Shown in pieces: positions 11,044 through 23,000 of a stretch of DNA of 64,000 bases (position 1 is the first letter of the stretch; every line of letters begins with the position of its first letter). The notes under the pieces are model-generated. The model ran no database searches, was not told the DNA's origin, and saw only the letters and a program-made list of their open reading frames with translations. A program made the translations under genes and the position numbers. This DNA comes from Sphaerolaimus hirsutus (lineage: Eukaryota > Nematoda > Chromadorea > Monhysterida > Sphaerolaimidae), in contig OZ038456.1 in assembly GCA_964036195.1 (NCBI GenBank), positions 15,252,001 through 15,316,000 on the forward strand. The letters are read 5' to 3'.

Positions 11044-12778
11044 ACATCAAAATCAAAGCTTCCACTGTTCCTGACATTCATGTTACTGTCGCACAAAGCT
11101 GGCTAAAATGTTTGTCTTTTAATACTCAACTGCACTTAATTCACTCATTTTTTCAATGAGCACATAAATGCAAGTGTAACGCTGCCTTAACAAAGTCCAA
11201 TCACTTCTCTTCAAATGTTGACCATGAAAATTATGGAGTATAGACACCGGGGGTTTTTTATGATGAAAATTACACCTGCTGTGCATTAAAGTGCATATCC
11301 AATTTTGTATTGCGTTAGTTGATGCACTATTCCGAATTCAATTTCCCATTTTTAATTAGAAACCCACCCAGGGTGGTATTTTATTCGTAGGCATGTATTT
11401 ATTTACGAAAAAGTATCAACCGCATTGAAAGTTATCTAGGTCAGATTTTATGAACGGGCGAAAGTGTACCGAATTGTAATAAAAATGACTGAATAACTTT
11501 TTATCGCCTGTAAATTCTGGATTTATATGCGAGTGGTTTTTGATTTCAATATATTTTCAGATTTAGCGAATTTTCAGTTTGTTTACCTTGCGAGTTACCA
11601 GTCCAAGGTTGAAATTTTCATTTCACTCGCTATCCACTAGTTCCAGTTAACTGAAACCTGATTTTTGTATCATTGATTCGTTTTTTTCGACAGTGCGTTT
11701 TATTCCTTATTCCACACAAGGTATAATACATTATTTTCTGAAGATTACTCCCCTCGCGTTCACTTTGTTCAAATTTTGATCATTTTTAAATGATAGATTG
11801 TTTCCGAACCAATAATGATTGTTCGAATCGTTTGCATTGAACGCACTAAATATACCTATTTAGTGTTATCTCAAGGTCAACGCAACTCATCATATTTGGC
11901 GTGGAATGTGGCGTGTTACGCACAAGTATTTTTGGCAATTATCGAAGCCCTGAAAAACGTTAATTTTTTCCTTCATAATTCTTTTATGATACTTTGTTCG
12001 TTGCTTATGAAATTGACCTGATTTGCAATTAGGAAGCCTGCGAGTGCGAACTATGTGCGTGTAGCTGAGGTATTTTTAGTCGTGTTTTCATGTGTTTAAG
12101 TTTGAAGTTTAAGGGAGATTAACACAGTTTTTAAAACGTGTTTACGTTTACTCTATTAATTCGGATACTCAAGTAATGCGTAAATACGTTTACGTTTCCT
12201 CCAGAAAAAATAGCGGTACGCACTTACTCGCGTACTTTTCGAAAGTATGCGAGTACCGAAAACGTATTTAGACATAGAAAGTGACATCTTGACTGGCAGA
12301 AAGTGACAAAAATATGACTTTTTCCTAAGAATTACTTATCGGAAAAAAACGCATCTTTGATGTCTTCTAGGGCAAAAATTGACAAAAATTTCACACTTTT
12401 ACGTTTTCTATTAGAAAAATACTCACTTTCACGCTTTCTGCTAGAAATATACTCATTTTACGTTATATGTGAGAAAAAATAATCAGTTTTGTCAGAAAAA
12501 AAATATTTTACTCACGTTTGACGCGTTGTAAAAGTAAAAAGTTTTTTACTTTTTGATTTCTGTACTCAGCCGTGAGCAGGGTTGGTTTTATAAGAATTCA
12601 TTTTAGTAAAATTGTAAAAAATTGTATATTTCATATTATTTTCTGAGATTTTGCCAACCCTGGCCGTGAGTAACAAAAAATACTTAACATTTACGTTTAC
12701 TTTGAAAAAGTTCAGTAATTTTTACAACTCGGGGAATTAAAGAATTATTATTGAATGACAATCGATTACTATCAGGGG
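11044..12778. other. No gene seen; TTTACG-rich stretch at the end
   Basis: AT-rich sequence. 12.05-12.74 kb is the degenerate ACGTAAA/GAGTAC repeat also seen at 5.8 kb. Around 12.58 kb is AGGGTTGGTTTTATAAGAAT, repeated near 14.93 kb. Confidence 0.4.
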
Positions 12779-14131
12779 CCACTAACGATGGCAAAAAAAG
12801 ATTCGAAAATTCGAAAACATTTTCGAATTTTCGAATTTTTATGGAATTTTCGAATTTTTATTCCACCCCTGAAAAAAAACACTTAAAAATCGATTTTTTT
12901 TGGAAAAAATTCGAAAATTCATAAATTCGAAAATAATTTTCGAATTTTTCAGGAATTTCAGGTCACAAAACGCATTCTTACGGTAATTGTAAGCAGTTCA
13001 ATCAACAATTGATCTGAGGTGTGTCTGAAAAACAGTAAATGTAACGAAGAAAAACGTCAAAAAAGCAGTCTTGTGTGGTTGTTGCAAGTTGTTGAACAGA
13101 GCACTGTCCAACAAGACCATCAATTCCACTTCCAGTTCCAGACCCTGTAAAATGTCCTATAGAGTGTCAAATGTCATGCAAAGTGTCAAAGTCATGGAAA
13201 ATGCTCTGGAAAATGGCAAACTTTTTTGCAAAATTTGCCAAACTACTGTATTTGCTTGAATAGTTCCCCCTTGAATGATTCCCCCCTCAAATAATTCCCC
13301 CCCTCAAATAATCCCCCCTGTTATATGCGTGAGGTAAAAATGATTCCCCCCTTGAATAATGCCCCCCTGTTTGATTCATCAAATGGAAAGCAATACATCC
13401 AGTTGGAATGTGCTACCATCAGAGACGGAACATAAATATTATACATGTGTCTGTTTGTATGTATACATTGTACACAATGAATGTACTGATGTACTGACAC
13501 TGATCCCGTTGCATATGAATTTTAGGCATTCGATAAATTTTTTGTGTGCACTTTATACAAAAATAGAATGTTATCTTGCTACTAATACATATTTTGTAAA
13601 ATGAATTGACAGAAAAATGCTTGAAAACTTTGACAAAAAAATTATTCCCCCCTCAAAAAAGTATGATGCAATAATAATCCCCCAGGGGATTATTCTAGCA
13701 AACATGGTATACCAAATCACAGTGAAAATATGATATTTCCTCAAAATACCCACTCATAGTTTATTTATTCAGAGTGGGTGCCTGAACTGGCGGTATTTTG
13801 TGGGGAAGGGGATAATTCAAGAGTGTGGGGGATATTTTGGAGAAATATGGTAATTTTAAAAAGTGATCCAACCATTAAAACTATATGAATACGGCATTCA
13901 AAGCTTCAAATTCAACATTTCTCTGAAAAAATTCGAAAATTATTTCAAAAAATTCGAAAACTACCCAAAAAAAATTCGAAAATTGCCCAAAAAGATTCGA
14001 AAATTTGAAAATTCGAAAATTAAATTCGAAATTCGAAAATACAATTGCGGAAAAATTCGAAAATTCATTTTAGAAAAAACACTTAAAAATTTAAATACTT
14101 TTTTTCAGAGGGTTTGCCATCGTTAGGGGCC
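12779..14131. mobile_element. Element with CTAACGATGGCAAA ends and TTCGAAAATTCG sub-terminal repeats
   Basis: The left end CACTAACGATGGCAAA and the right end TTTGCCATCGTTAGGGG are inverted. Both sub-terminal zones are made of AAATTCGAAAATTCG repeats. The interior is interrupted by a MITE (13244-13709) and a decayed relative (13726-13853). Solo right ends occur at 26.69-26.93 kb and next to DAAM exon 11. Confidence 0.6.
13244..13709. mobile_element. TACTGTATTTGC-variant MITE
   Basis: Left TACTGTATTTGCTTGAATAG and right GATTATTCTAGCAAACATGGTA, with TTGAATGATTCCCCCC units on the left. Decayed member of the TACCGTATTT group, nested in the element at 12.8-14.1 kb. Confidence 0.55.
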
Positions 14132-14143
14132 ACTCCATGACTA

Positions 14144-14440
14144 GTGATGGAATGGCGCCATTTGATGGCACCAAAGGGCGCCGCGCCATGGCGCCATTGG
14201 TGCCTGGCGCTCACTATCGGAAAGGCGCCATGGCGCCCTTGGCGCTTGGAGCCATTTTTCCGTGGCGCCCTGCCCTAAAAGGGCGCCAAAATGGCGCCAG
14301 TCGGGTTTCTAGGTAAGTGCTGCGTAAATGTAAAAAAAGTGTGTCTGTCGATGGTTCAAAATTTGCTGGAAAAATGGATGAAGTGGTGTGAGTGGATGGA
14401 CATCTTTCAACCAATATTCATCAGATGTTAATATCTGTGT
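14144..14440. mobile_element. Truncated GGCGCC element (left array plus core)
   Basis: TAGTGATGGAATGGCGCC starts the left array. It continues into the same core as the 3.7- and 30.6-kb copies (AAATGGATGAAGTGGTGTGAG), where the coding-like frame is broken by a 1-base shift. No right end is found. Confidence 0.65.
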
Positions 14441-16119
14441 GAGATTTGACTTTTTACTGGCAATTTTACAGGGTCTGGGAATGTCCCCAGATGATAAAAC
14501 AACAAAATATTCATTAATTGAAGACACAGCGAATTCTGGCAGAGTTGTGATGAAAACGTGTGCAAACAAAACCGAATTTTTGCACACTGCCATGAATGGC
14601 AATGAACTAATAAGAGTCATTTTACTACAATACTTATTATTTGTTCAATTTTTTTCCAAATTACGTATGTTCATATCGCTCAGCGCTTTACATTGCTGAA
14701 AATACCTAAATACCTAACATATTTATTTATGAATGTATTTATGTAGGTAGCATTACCGTGTTACCTCGAATTATCCCCCTTGAATTACCCCCACTTGAAT
14801 TACTCCCCCCTCGAATTAACCCCCTCAAAATGGGCTGGGGAAATAATTACCCACCTCGAAATAGCCCCCCCCCGGAATGATGTACAGCATGTATTTATGC
14901 GATGTACATGATCAGGGTTGGTTTTATAAAAATTCATTTTAGTAAACTTGTATAAAAAATTATTTTATTTTAATTTTATTCTTGTTTCATTTTATTTTAT
15001 TTTATTTTATTCCCAAAAGTCATTAATAAAATAAAATGACACATGTTACAAAATTTTTAGAAAAATTTTACAAAATTTTTACAAAAAATCAGAAACATGC
15101 ATGCAAGACCAGAAAAATGTTATAATTAGACCTATACATGAAAAACCTGTGACAAATTTTGCCCTTACTTTCCAAAAGTTGCATGCAGTATGTATTGTGA
15201 GCCAGCTGCAAGTGTAAAGTTACAAAAACAAATAATATAAAAAATAGGGTCGTTAAAAAACAGTTTTGTGCCATCCCTAATCGTCACCCCAGGTTTTTGT
15301 ATTTTTTTGCGCATAGACAAAGCACAAAATGTATTATGCTTACCTATTTTTGTGCAGGCGAACACTTGAGCAGTAAATTCGGCATTTGTTTTTGCGGTAA
15401 AAATGTTCTTTTGTTAAGATATACGCGTGAATTCTTAATTAAATTTCAGTTGGTAAATTCGTAATTGGGTTTTTACACTGAACGATGATTTTTTTGTAAT
15501 GCCTTTAAAATGCCTTTAAACGATGCCTTACAAATGTGCGATGAAATTTGTTTGTTATCTGAAAGCTAGCAGCCAGAAACACTTGAGGTAGATGCATGAT
15601 ATCTAAATATTTGTTTTTCATTCTATTTATAGAGATGCAAACACAGGATGTCAATTGTCAGCCTACTTCATTACACATTTGCAGTTGCTTTCTCTATGGA
15701 TGGTTATGAATACTCGATATATTTAGGTATCATTTAATCATGTGCAAAAATGATCATTCAAATCATACAATCATCCATATCTACACCGTCACCCTATTTT
15801 TGCAGAGCATGTTGTGAGGTTGTGGTCAGTGGTGGGTTTTTTCTCCCCTGTGTTGTGGCTTGTCAGGTTGGCTTGATGGTTGTTGTGTTAGCTTTTAGTT
15901 CAGGAAGTCCAGTGGTTTGGTTTGGGTACTATCACTTTTCTTGCCAAGATGGCAACAGAGCATTCGAAAAGTATCGGGATATTTATATTTTTAAATAATG
16001 AAATACAAAAAACCCTTATATTTTTTCATTTTCTCCAGGGTTTACTCCTCAGGAGAAAGTAAAACAAAATAGGTATCTCATTTTTATTGTCTCCACGTCT
16101 TCCTTATAGATTTTACCAT
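14441..16119. other. No gene seen; partial MITE and TTTTA microsatellite
   Basis: 14754-14880 is a decayed TACCGTGTTACCTCG MITE. 14970-15010 is a TTTTA/TTTTATTTTA microsatellite. The rest has no supported exon. Confidence 0.4.
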
Positions 16120-16232
16120 TTATCCTTGTTTGCAATGGTAGAGCTGATTGATTTCCCATGCATCTGTAGCGCTGAGTCCCTTCCTTTGTCCCATCTTCGG
16201 AATAAACTTACATTTTTTTCGCGCCACAATTG

Positions 16233-16872
16233 AGGCGTCTAATTCTAAAACTCGACAAGTCCACAAAATGTGATTTTGAGTAAATCGCATTTTAAGTTTC
16301 AAACCCAATTCCAGGCCCGTGGTGCGTGTCCAATTTGGCTCTCTCATGCTTTTCATTAAGTTCCATATGTTGACAATAAAGTGTCAAATTTTCAGCCCCA
16401 AATCTCAACGTATATGTGAAAAATGTGGTGTCCATAAAATTCCATTCGGTCAGAGCAAAACTGTTTTGGGGAGGGAAATGGACTTGTCGCCCTCTTGCAC
16501 GCGAGAACATTTTTGTTCCCGCCCGCGTTGCGCCTCCCTTATGGGAATTTTATGCGCTTCTCGACTTTTAGAAATCGGTGCCCATAGCGGACTTATCACA
16601 TTTCTTGCGTTTTTTTCCCATAACAAAAGGATGCGCAGGATGGACTTGTCGACTTTTAGCCCAAAACTAAGTGGACTTGTCGACTTCTTGCCCAAATTTT
16701 TTTGCATTTTTCCCCAAAAATGTCGAATTTGGCACTATGCCATATGGGCATGTGAGGTCAAAAAATTTATGGAAAATGATGAAAAATGTGCGGAAGTAGC
16801 CCCAGATGACGTTTCCGGGCCTAACTCGAAATTTTCATATTTGGACTTGTCGACTTTTAGAATTGGACGCCT
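16233..16872. mobile_element. 640-bp TIR transposon inserted in an astB exon
   Basis: The two ends are about 30-bp inverted repeats with two mismatches, each beginning AGGCGTC(T/C)AATTCTAAAA. CAATTG flanks the element on both sides (16227-16232 and 16873-16878). Removing the element and one CAATTG restores an astacin reading frame colinear with astC exon 7. GGACTTGTCGAC recurs inside near 16640 and 16670. CAATTG is itself a palindrome, so the true duplication length could be shorter. Family not assigned. Confidence 0.85.
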
Positions 16873-17009
16873 CAATTGTTGGCTTGCTAGGATCCTTTGC
16901 GAATGCGTATTCATCTGAGGCGAGGGGTTATTATATTTTAGCTACACCATTTTTGCATTGACATGTCGAGGGGGGGTATGGGTAGTGATGGAAAAGCTCC
17001 ATGGCGCTT

Positions 17010-17190
17010 TCGAGAAATTTCGAGAACTCATAAATCAGCTTAGAACGCATTTGAGTTTTCAACAGTGAGATGGCCGTCAACTAGGGCTGACAGAGATAGA
17101 AAAGTATTCACTGTGGAAAACTCAAACACGTTCAAAGCCCATTTACGAGTTTTCGAAATTTCGTTTGAAAACTTGTGTGCGCAGGGATAT
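17010..17190. repeat. Fold-back repeat joined to a GGCGCC-element stub
   Basis: TAGTGATGGAAAAGCTCCATGG at 16982 is a stub of the GGCGCC family. It runs straight into a fold-back repeat of the CTAGTTTTC family, ending TTTCGTTTGAAAACTTGTGT. Confidence 0.55.
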
Positions 17191-17325
17191 TGTTTTTTTA
17201 CTTCCCCACTTGCAGAATTGGCCCCTGGGCGATTGGGATGAACGAACCGTAGTGCATCACGAAGACGTTGTCATATCTGGACATCTGTGTCGGCGAATCC
17301 GGTTGTTTTTCGAAAACCACCAGTT

Positions 17326-18388
17326 TACTTATATAGTGTAAAAATTCATTGCCAATATATTAGCCTTCTATGGTAACCTAATTTAAACACTATTCCATGC
17401 CCAACTACACTTGGAAGTCATGACAAAATGCAATATACATAAGAAATCGACATAAAACAGATTTTTTTTGGACATAAATAACCACTTATATTGCTATCCC
17501 ATGGCTCCACAGCCATTCTATGGCTACATATAGCATCAAACAAAGTACTGCCAAGTTGTCTAATGTACCTGTATATGTTGACCCATAAAATCTGGGAGTT
17601 TTATTTTTTTAAATGTTCTTGGTTTTTAAAACAAACATTGTTTTTTTAAACGTTGTTGTGTTTAAAAAAAACGTTGTTGTTTAAAAAACACGTTTTTTTC
17701 ATCCCTAGGCTACAACCCCTAACACCCCCCCCCCCAACTCCCACCTATACAGAGCTTTTTTGGAAAATTTTGCCCCAATTCATCCTCAAAATCGCTAATT
17801 TTCATACTGTTTTATAGATTGTAACCTCCAAAATTACTAGATCATGTGCTTTATTGCATTTTTATTTTATTTTGTTATATGCTCTTACTTAACCTTTTTA
17901 TCTTATTACCACATAGACCTTTCTCACCTTTTGAGAATTTTTCCTCTTTTCTGAATTCTACGCCTTGAAAAAGTCAATATTGAAAAAAATCAAGAGACCA
18001 ACAACCTACCAAGCCTACCCAAAAATATGATTATTGTGTTAATAAATCAATTTGTGGAGTTAATTTCAGAATTGAGTTGAGTTTGATTGATTTACACTGA
18101 AAACCATTTTTCGTGCTGTGCGCGGCTTTTAAAAATGCAATTACCTCAATGTGTCTGCTATTCTAAAGCTGACTGCCAGTAACACTTTTTATGCATGATA
18201 TCTATTTATTTTTCATTGTATTCACCGATAGAAACGCAGAAGGGCACCACTGTTATTTACATTTTCAGTTGCTTGCTTTATGGTTGCTTATGATTACTTT
18301 ACATATATTAATCACTTACTCATCTCTATGATCATTCATATAATCCAATTATCCATATCTATTACCCAAAACTGTAGCATAGCACACA
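17326..18388. other. No gene seen
   Basis: AT-rich. 17.60-17.70 kb has poly-A/T inverted motifs with AACGTTGTTG. Region 18.06-18.37 kb shows no exon. Confidence 0.4.
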
Positions 18389-18849
18389 TTATGCTGCGAT
18401 TACAGCTCGGGCATAAAATTGACCGGGTGTAAATTTGATTTTTGGGTGTAAAATAAATTACAGGTGAATGGATAAATATATGGCGTTGTAATTTCAGTCA
18501 AAGAAAGCGCACATGCAGATGTTGCTTGTGCCCAAAGCTCATCAGTTTATTTTAATTGTACTAGAAGTTGTGAATTTTGGCGCAAATTTTTTCAATTTTA
18601 CGCCATAATTTTACGCCAGTTACAGCGCATAATTGAAAAAATTGTGCTAAAATTCATAACTCCCAGCACGATTAAAATAAACTCATGAGCTTTGGACACA
18701 AGGAACGTCTGCATCTAAGCTTTCTTTGACTGAAATAACAATGTCGTATCTTTATCCATTCATCTGTAATTAATTATGCCCAAAATCAATTTTACGCCCG
18801 GTCAATTTTACGCCCGGTCAATTTTACGCCCGAGCTGTAATCGCAGCAT
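18389..18849. mobile_element. 460-bp near-perfect palindromic element
   Basis: The left arm starts GCTGCGATTACAGCTCGGGC and the right arm ends GCCCGAGCTGTAATCGCAGC. The arms pair along most of the length (for example CAATTTTACGCC in the centre). ATTAT lies on both sides and may be a 5-bp target duplication. The right arm carries a triplicated TTTTACGCCCGGTCAA. Confidence 0.8.
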
Positions 18850-18971
18850 TATAGAAAATCATAAAAATAGTGTATTTAGGTAGTTAATAAGTTTCATTAG
18901 GTCCATTAATATTTAGGTAATTTATCATTGTTTTCATTGTTGGCTTTATTTTAAATTTTGGTAATGGCGCT

Positions 18972-19188
18972 GCGCACAGTCGTTTACACTGCAGGAAAAC
19001 TAACAAATTATTAAACGCATTTGTCAGCTTTGAACGACACTTGAGTTTACCGGAATGCAGTGTTCGTCAACTACGGTTGACGGAGATTAAAAATAACGCA
19101 TTCCGGTAAACTCAGATGCGCTCAGAGGCTGATATATGAGTTTACTACCTATATTGTTAATTTACCGGTAGTAAACTAGTGTATGCCG
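18972..19188. repeat. Fold-back repeat, GTTTAC...GTAAACTAGTG family
   Basis: TTTACCGGAATGCAG and CATTCCGGTAAACTC are inverted about a TTGACGG centre. The right end is AGTAAACTAGTGTATG. Relative of the repeats at 44.8 and 49.9 kb. Confidence 0.6.
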
Positions 19189-20011
19189 TCCCAATAGCTC
19201 TGTTAATTGTGTACTTGGCTTCCTAAATCCTTCACCCCCGTTGCTAGAGTAATGGCGCGCACAAAAAACACACACGATTTTTCGGGTGCCGAACCTGAGT
19301 TGAAATCAGTTTACTAAAAGAGTGCCGTTCAATTTTTTTGTCTACTTTTTTACCTGCTCTTTCTGTTGGAGGCTGTCGTTCTATTTATTTTGTGTGTGAA
19401 AAACAACAAAAATACCTGTCGCTTCTGATGGAGGTGCCCTTTGATTGGAGGTGCCTTTCTATTGGAGGTGCTCTTCTATTGTTGGTATGTCGCTCTAATA
19501 TACGAAATACGGTATATAGTGATGTAAAAAACATTGATCCTGCGGACAAATATAGCCAAATGTCCAAGCCCAAGAGCGTTCTATCACAATGTGCTCTTCT
19601 GCTGTGTCCGGCGTTTTTATATTTGCACTAGCCCACGTGAATTAATGTTCTCTGTGGGTGTACATATCTATGTGGATTCTTTTTAGAGTTTACAAAGTAA
19701 ATACATAATAGGTATTAATCTACATATGTATATATTTATGGCAAATTCTCCGGGAATACTTTTTTGGTTTGCTTGTTAACAGTTTATCGAGTCAGCATAT
19801 TGTTGTTTTCAAATGTTCAAAAACACAAAATATCGCGTTTCTCACTCAATTACACTTTATTTTCTCACTTTCTCTTAAAGACAATCATTTTCAAATGTGT
19901 AGAGCTTTTTATAAGCATCAAAATCACATCACATGAACTACTAGATATTTCACCACTTGTAATCGCACCCTATTGGGATTCAATAATAAGTTATTCCACA
20001 AAAATCCTTCA
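19189..20011. other. 3' flank of astC; no gene seen
   Basis: Contains short tandem GGAGGTGCC(T/C)TTT units at 19430-19475. No exon recognised. Any polyadenylation signal of astC would lie here, but none stands out. Confidence 0.35.
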
Positions 20012-23000
20012 TCAACAAAATTTGCAAGATTTGGGACAGTTCTCCTTCAGATACTTTTGCCAATTCGCGAATTTACAGTTGCCATTTTGTGCGTAGCGCT
20101 GACAGTCGTTTGACAAATCTTGGCAGTCGGCACCTGGGTACGTGCGATTTGGTCACATGTTATTTGGGATTTGTGACGGAATGTCACCGTTTGTGGGTGC
20201 CCCCAGAATGAGGCCTCATAATGGTCTCCTGGCCCCTGGGAGCTTGGTGCAGTTTTTTACTGTTGTATAGTGTTTATTATAATGGCGAGATAAGTTTGGG
20301 CCCATTGACGGGCCCGTTTGGGCCAGATTACTGAATTTGTGGTGATTAGATATTAAAAAAATTCATTTCTCTGCCCATCCATACAAATAGATTTTTCAAA
20401 ATTAAACACTTTCATTTTCTGTATGTAATTTCAAAAGACCTAAAAACACCCTCCCCCCTTTCAAACCGGCATCATGTTTGCAATTGTTGTAGAAATTATT
20501 AATTTCCCACGCATCCGTAGTGCTGAGTCCCTTCCTTTGTCCAAGTGTCACTCCTTTTTGTCTGGACACAATTGTCGGCTTATTATAATTGATTGCAAAT
20601 GCGTAGGCATCTGAGGGGGGATTATTTAAGTATTTACACTATTTTTTATTTGATATGGTGCGGCGCGCGGCGGGGGAAATTCCAGACTGTGTAAAATGCC
20701 CTGTAAAGTGTAAATGACCCTGTAAAATGTCAGGTGTCATCTAAAAGACCCTGTTAAGTGTCAAATGCCATGTAAAATACCCTCTAAAGTGTCATGTGTA
20801 TCTAAATCTTATTTTATCGTATCCAAATGTTATATTTTTGTATCCAAATATTATGTCAAAAAGTAAGATTTGGATACAAAAACATAAGATTTGGATACAA
20901 AAACATAAGATTTGGATCCGATAGCAATAAGATTTGGATACGCATGACATTTTCCAATTTTCTTTTACATGACATTTGACACTTTACAAGGTCTTTTACA
21001 TGACACATGACATTTTACAGGTTCTTTTACACTTTGCAGGGTCTTTTACAGGGTCTGGGAATGGCACCTGGGTAACTGCATATGAGAAACTATACCCAAC
21101 CGTAGTGCATCACGGAGCCGTAGTCATACTTGGTGTTCTGTGTGAGCGCGGTGCTCTCTTTCCTGAACTGGCTCGGCTTTTGCACGTTCCCAAAGTCAAT
21201 CTGAAATTTTCCAATTAATTTCACTCTAATCGATTATAGCATTTTTATAATTTCTAGGAAAATAATTGAACCATAGTTCAAAGAGTTCAAATGACTTTTT
21301 TGATTGGGATGCTTTTGTTCAGTACTGCATTTTAGAATTCCAGTAAATAGTTCAGTACTTCAGTACAGGCTAGACGACAGCAGCGTTATGAAAACGTATT
21401 TACGTTTACCCGAAATACCCGGAATACCTGGTATTTCGGGTATTTATATTTATGTTTACATTTACGTGATCCATAAATACCACTACGTTTTGTTACATTT
21501 TTCTGGTAGTTTTCCTGGAATTTTCCTGATAAGTATTTCTTAGGAAAATGTCATGTTTGTCACTTACTGCCTGTCAAAATGTCGTTATCTATGTCCCCTT
21601 TCAAACCCGCGTACTGTTAAAAATATGCGTAAAATTGAGTACGGGTATTTTTGCGGTAGAAACGTAAACGTATTCGAGTACTCGAGTATACGTATTTTGC
21701 GAGTAAACGTAAATACGTTTCAACAACTACCACCACAAAACCGACCCAAATGTAATCATCCCTGTCCGGTCTGCTCTGTTCGTGGAAAAAGCCCAGCGCG
21801 TGCATCAATTCGTGCGTCGGAGTTCCGACGTCTTGCAAACAATTTGCTCCTAGATTTAATTGTTGCGGCTGAAAAACTTTATGCGACCTGCCGACTTGCG
21901 AGAAGCACGCGTTCGGACCGTGGTACTGTTGTCGAGTTGAGTGGATTTGTTGTTTTTTTTAAATTTCGATGAAATAATGGTCCCCCCACTTGAATAATTC
22001 CCCACTTGAATAGTTCCCGCTCAAAACGTCTGACGAAAAAGTAATTCCCCAGGGGAATTATTCGGGCACATACGGTATTTTGACTAAAAAAAATTGCGCG
22101 AACTTGTTTTGTTTGAGATATTTATGGCGTACTCAAATGGCACTAGCACCCTATGGTGTTTAATCCTCACAAAAAAACTTTTCCATATTCCTTGACAAAA
22201 CTCACGTTCACAATTTTCACATAATACTCCTCATTGGTGCGCTGTTTGAATCGAATGCAAGTTTTTGATTCGATATGCTTCATTGCCGCTTTTATCGTGC
22301 TCATTTGTGAGTTTGTGAAGTAGCCTCCAGTGATTATCTGCGCGAGTATCCAGAATCGATTCTCCAGTAAAAGACCCCCCCCCCCTGACCCCCTAAAACA
22401 CCCAAAACAGCTCACCTGATAGGGGACCACCCCTCCGGTCCATTTGGAACCTGCGCGGTTTATCGCAGCCCTGCTCTTTCCCGGAGACACTATGTCACCT
22501 ACGAGGGCATATTTTGGACGTTTAGGGTATAATAGACAGCTGGTGCGTTGTCGGGGGGGGGGGGGCTAAACCCCCATTAGTTACCCCCTGCCCCCCCTCT
22601 AGTAGGCGTACAATATCAACATGCAATCATCATAAATCAAAGGTTACCTTCGAACAGGTTTGGATTATACTGCCCCTGATGTCGATCACCCTCTTTTGGT
22701 GGATCGCAAACATTTTCTCCCTTCTCTGCATTTAGCTCGACCAACTTGTCGCACGAATCCTGCTGCCCGCCGTCGCACGAGCTGCCAAATGTCAACTCGA
22801 AAGTGAATTGAGATAGATCCAGTTATCTATTTTACAGTTGACAGTGCGCTTAAACAGAGCGAGTATTTACTACTTTTGTAAAGTGGTTGGTTTCTTGTGA
22901 AGTGCGTCGCACTTAGCATTCGAAAAAATCACTGATTTTTTGGAAAATATATATAAATATATCACTCCAATATTGGAAAAAATATAAATATATATAAATC

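Larger units (their letters stand above)
16120..17325 (-). pseudogene. Astacin remnant astB, exon split by a transposon
   Basis: Two exons of a third astacin paralogue. About 17325-17248 is a divergent Met-turn exon (RYDNVFVMHYG) with the same donor context as astA. The next exon starts at 16914 after CCTCAG with EYAFAKDPSKPTI, which is homologous to astC exon 7. It is cut at 16873 by a 640-bp element and resumes at 16232 with VARKKCK and MGQRKGLSATDAWEINQLY, then reaches a stop near 16120. No signal, propeptide or catalytic exon is seen upstream to 19 kb. With half its exons gone and one interrupted it is almost certainly a dead copy. Confidence 0.75.

Noticed and set aside
15750-15998. 82-codon ORF with hydrophobic segments
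   Set aside because: The composition reflects GT-rich low-complexity DNA. No splice sites, no homology recognised, and the frame ends in poly-A-rich sequence.
16319-16918. 199-codon plus-strand ORF
   Set aside because: It starts inside the 640-bp transposon and runs antisense through the astB exon. Its repeated MDLSTF comes from the GGACTTGTCGAC repeats. No domain seen.
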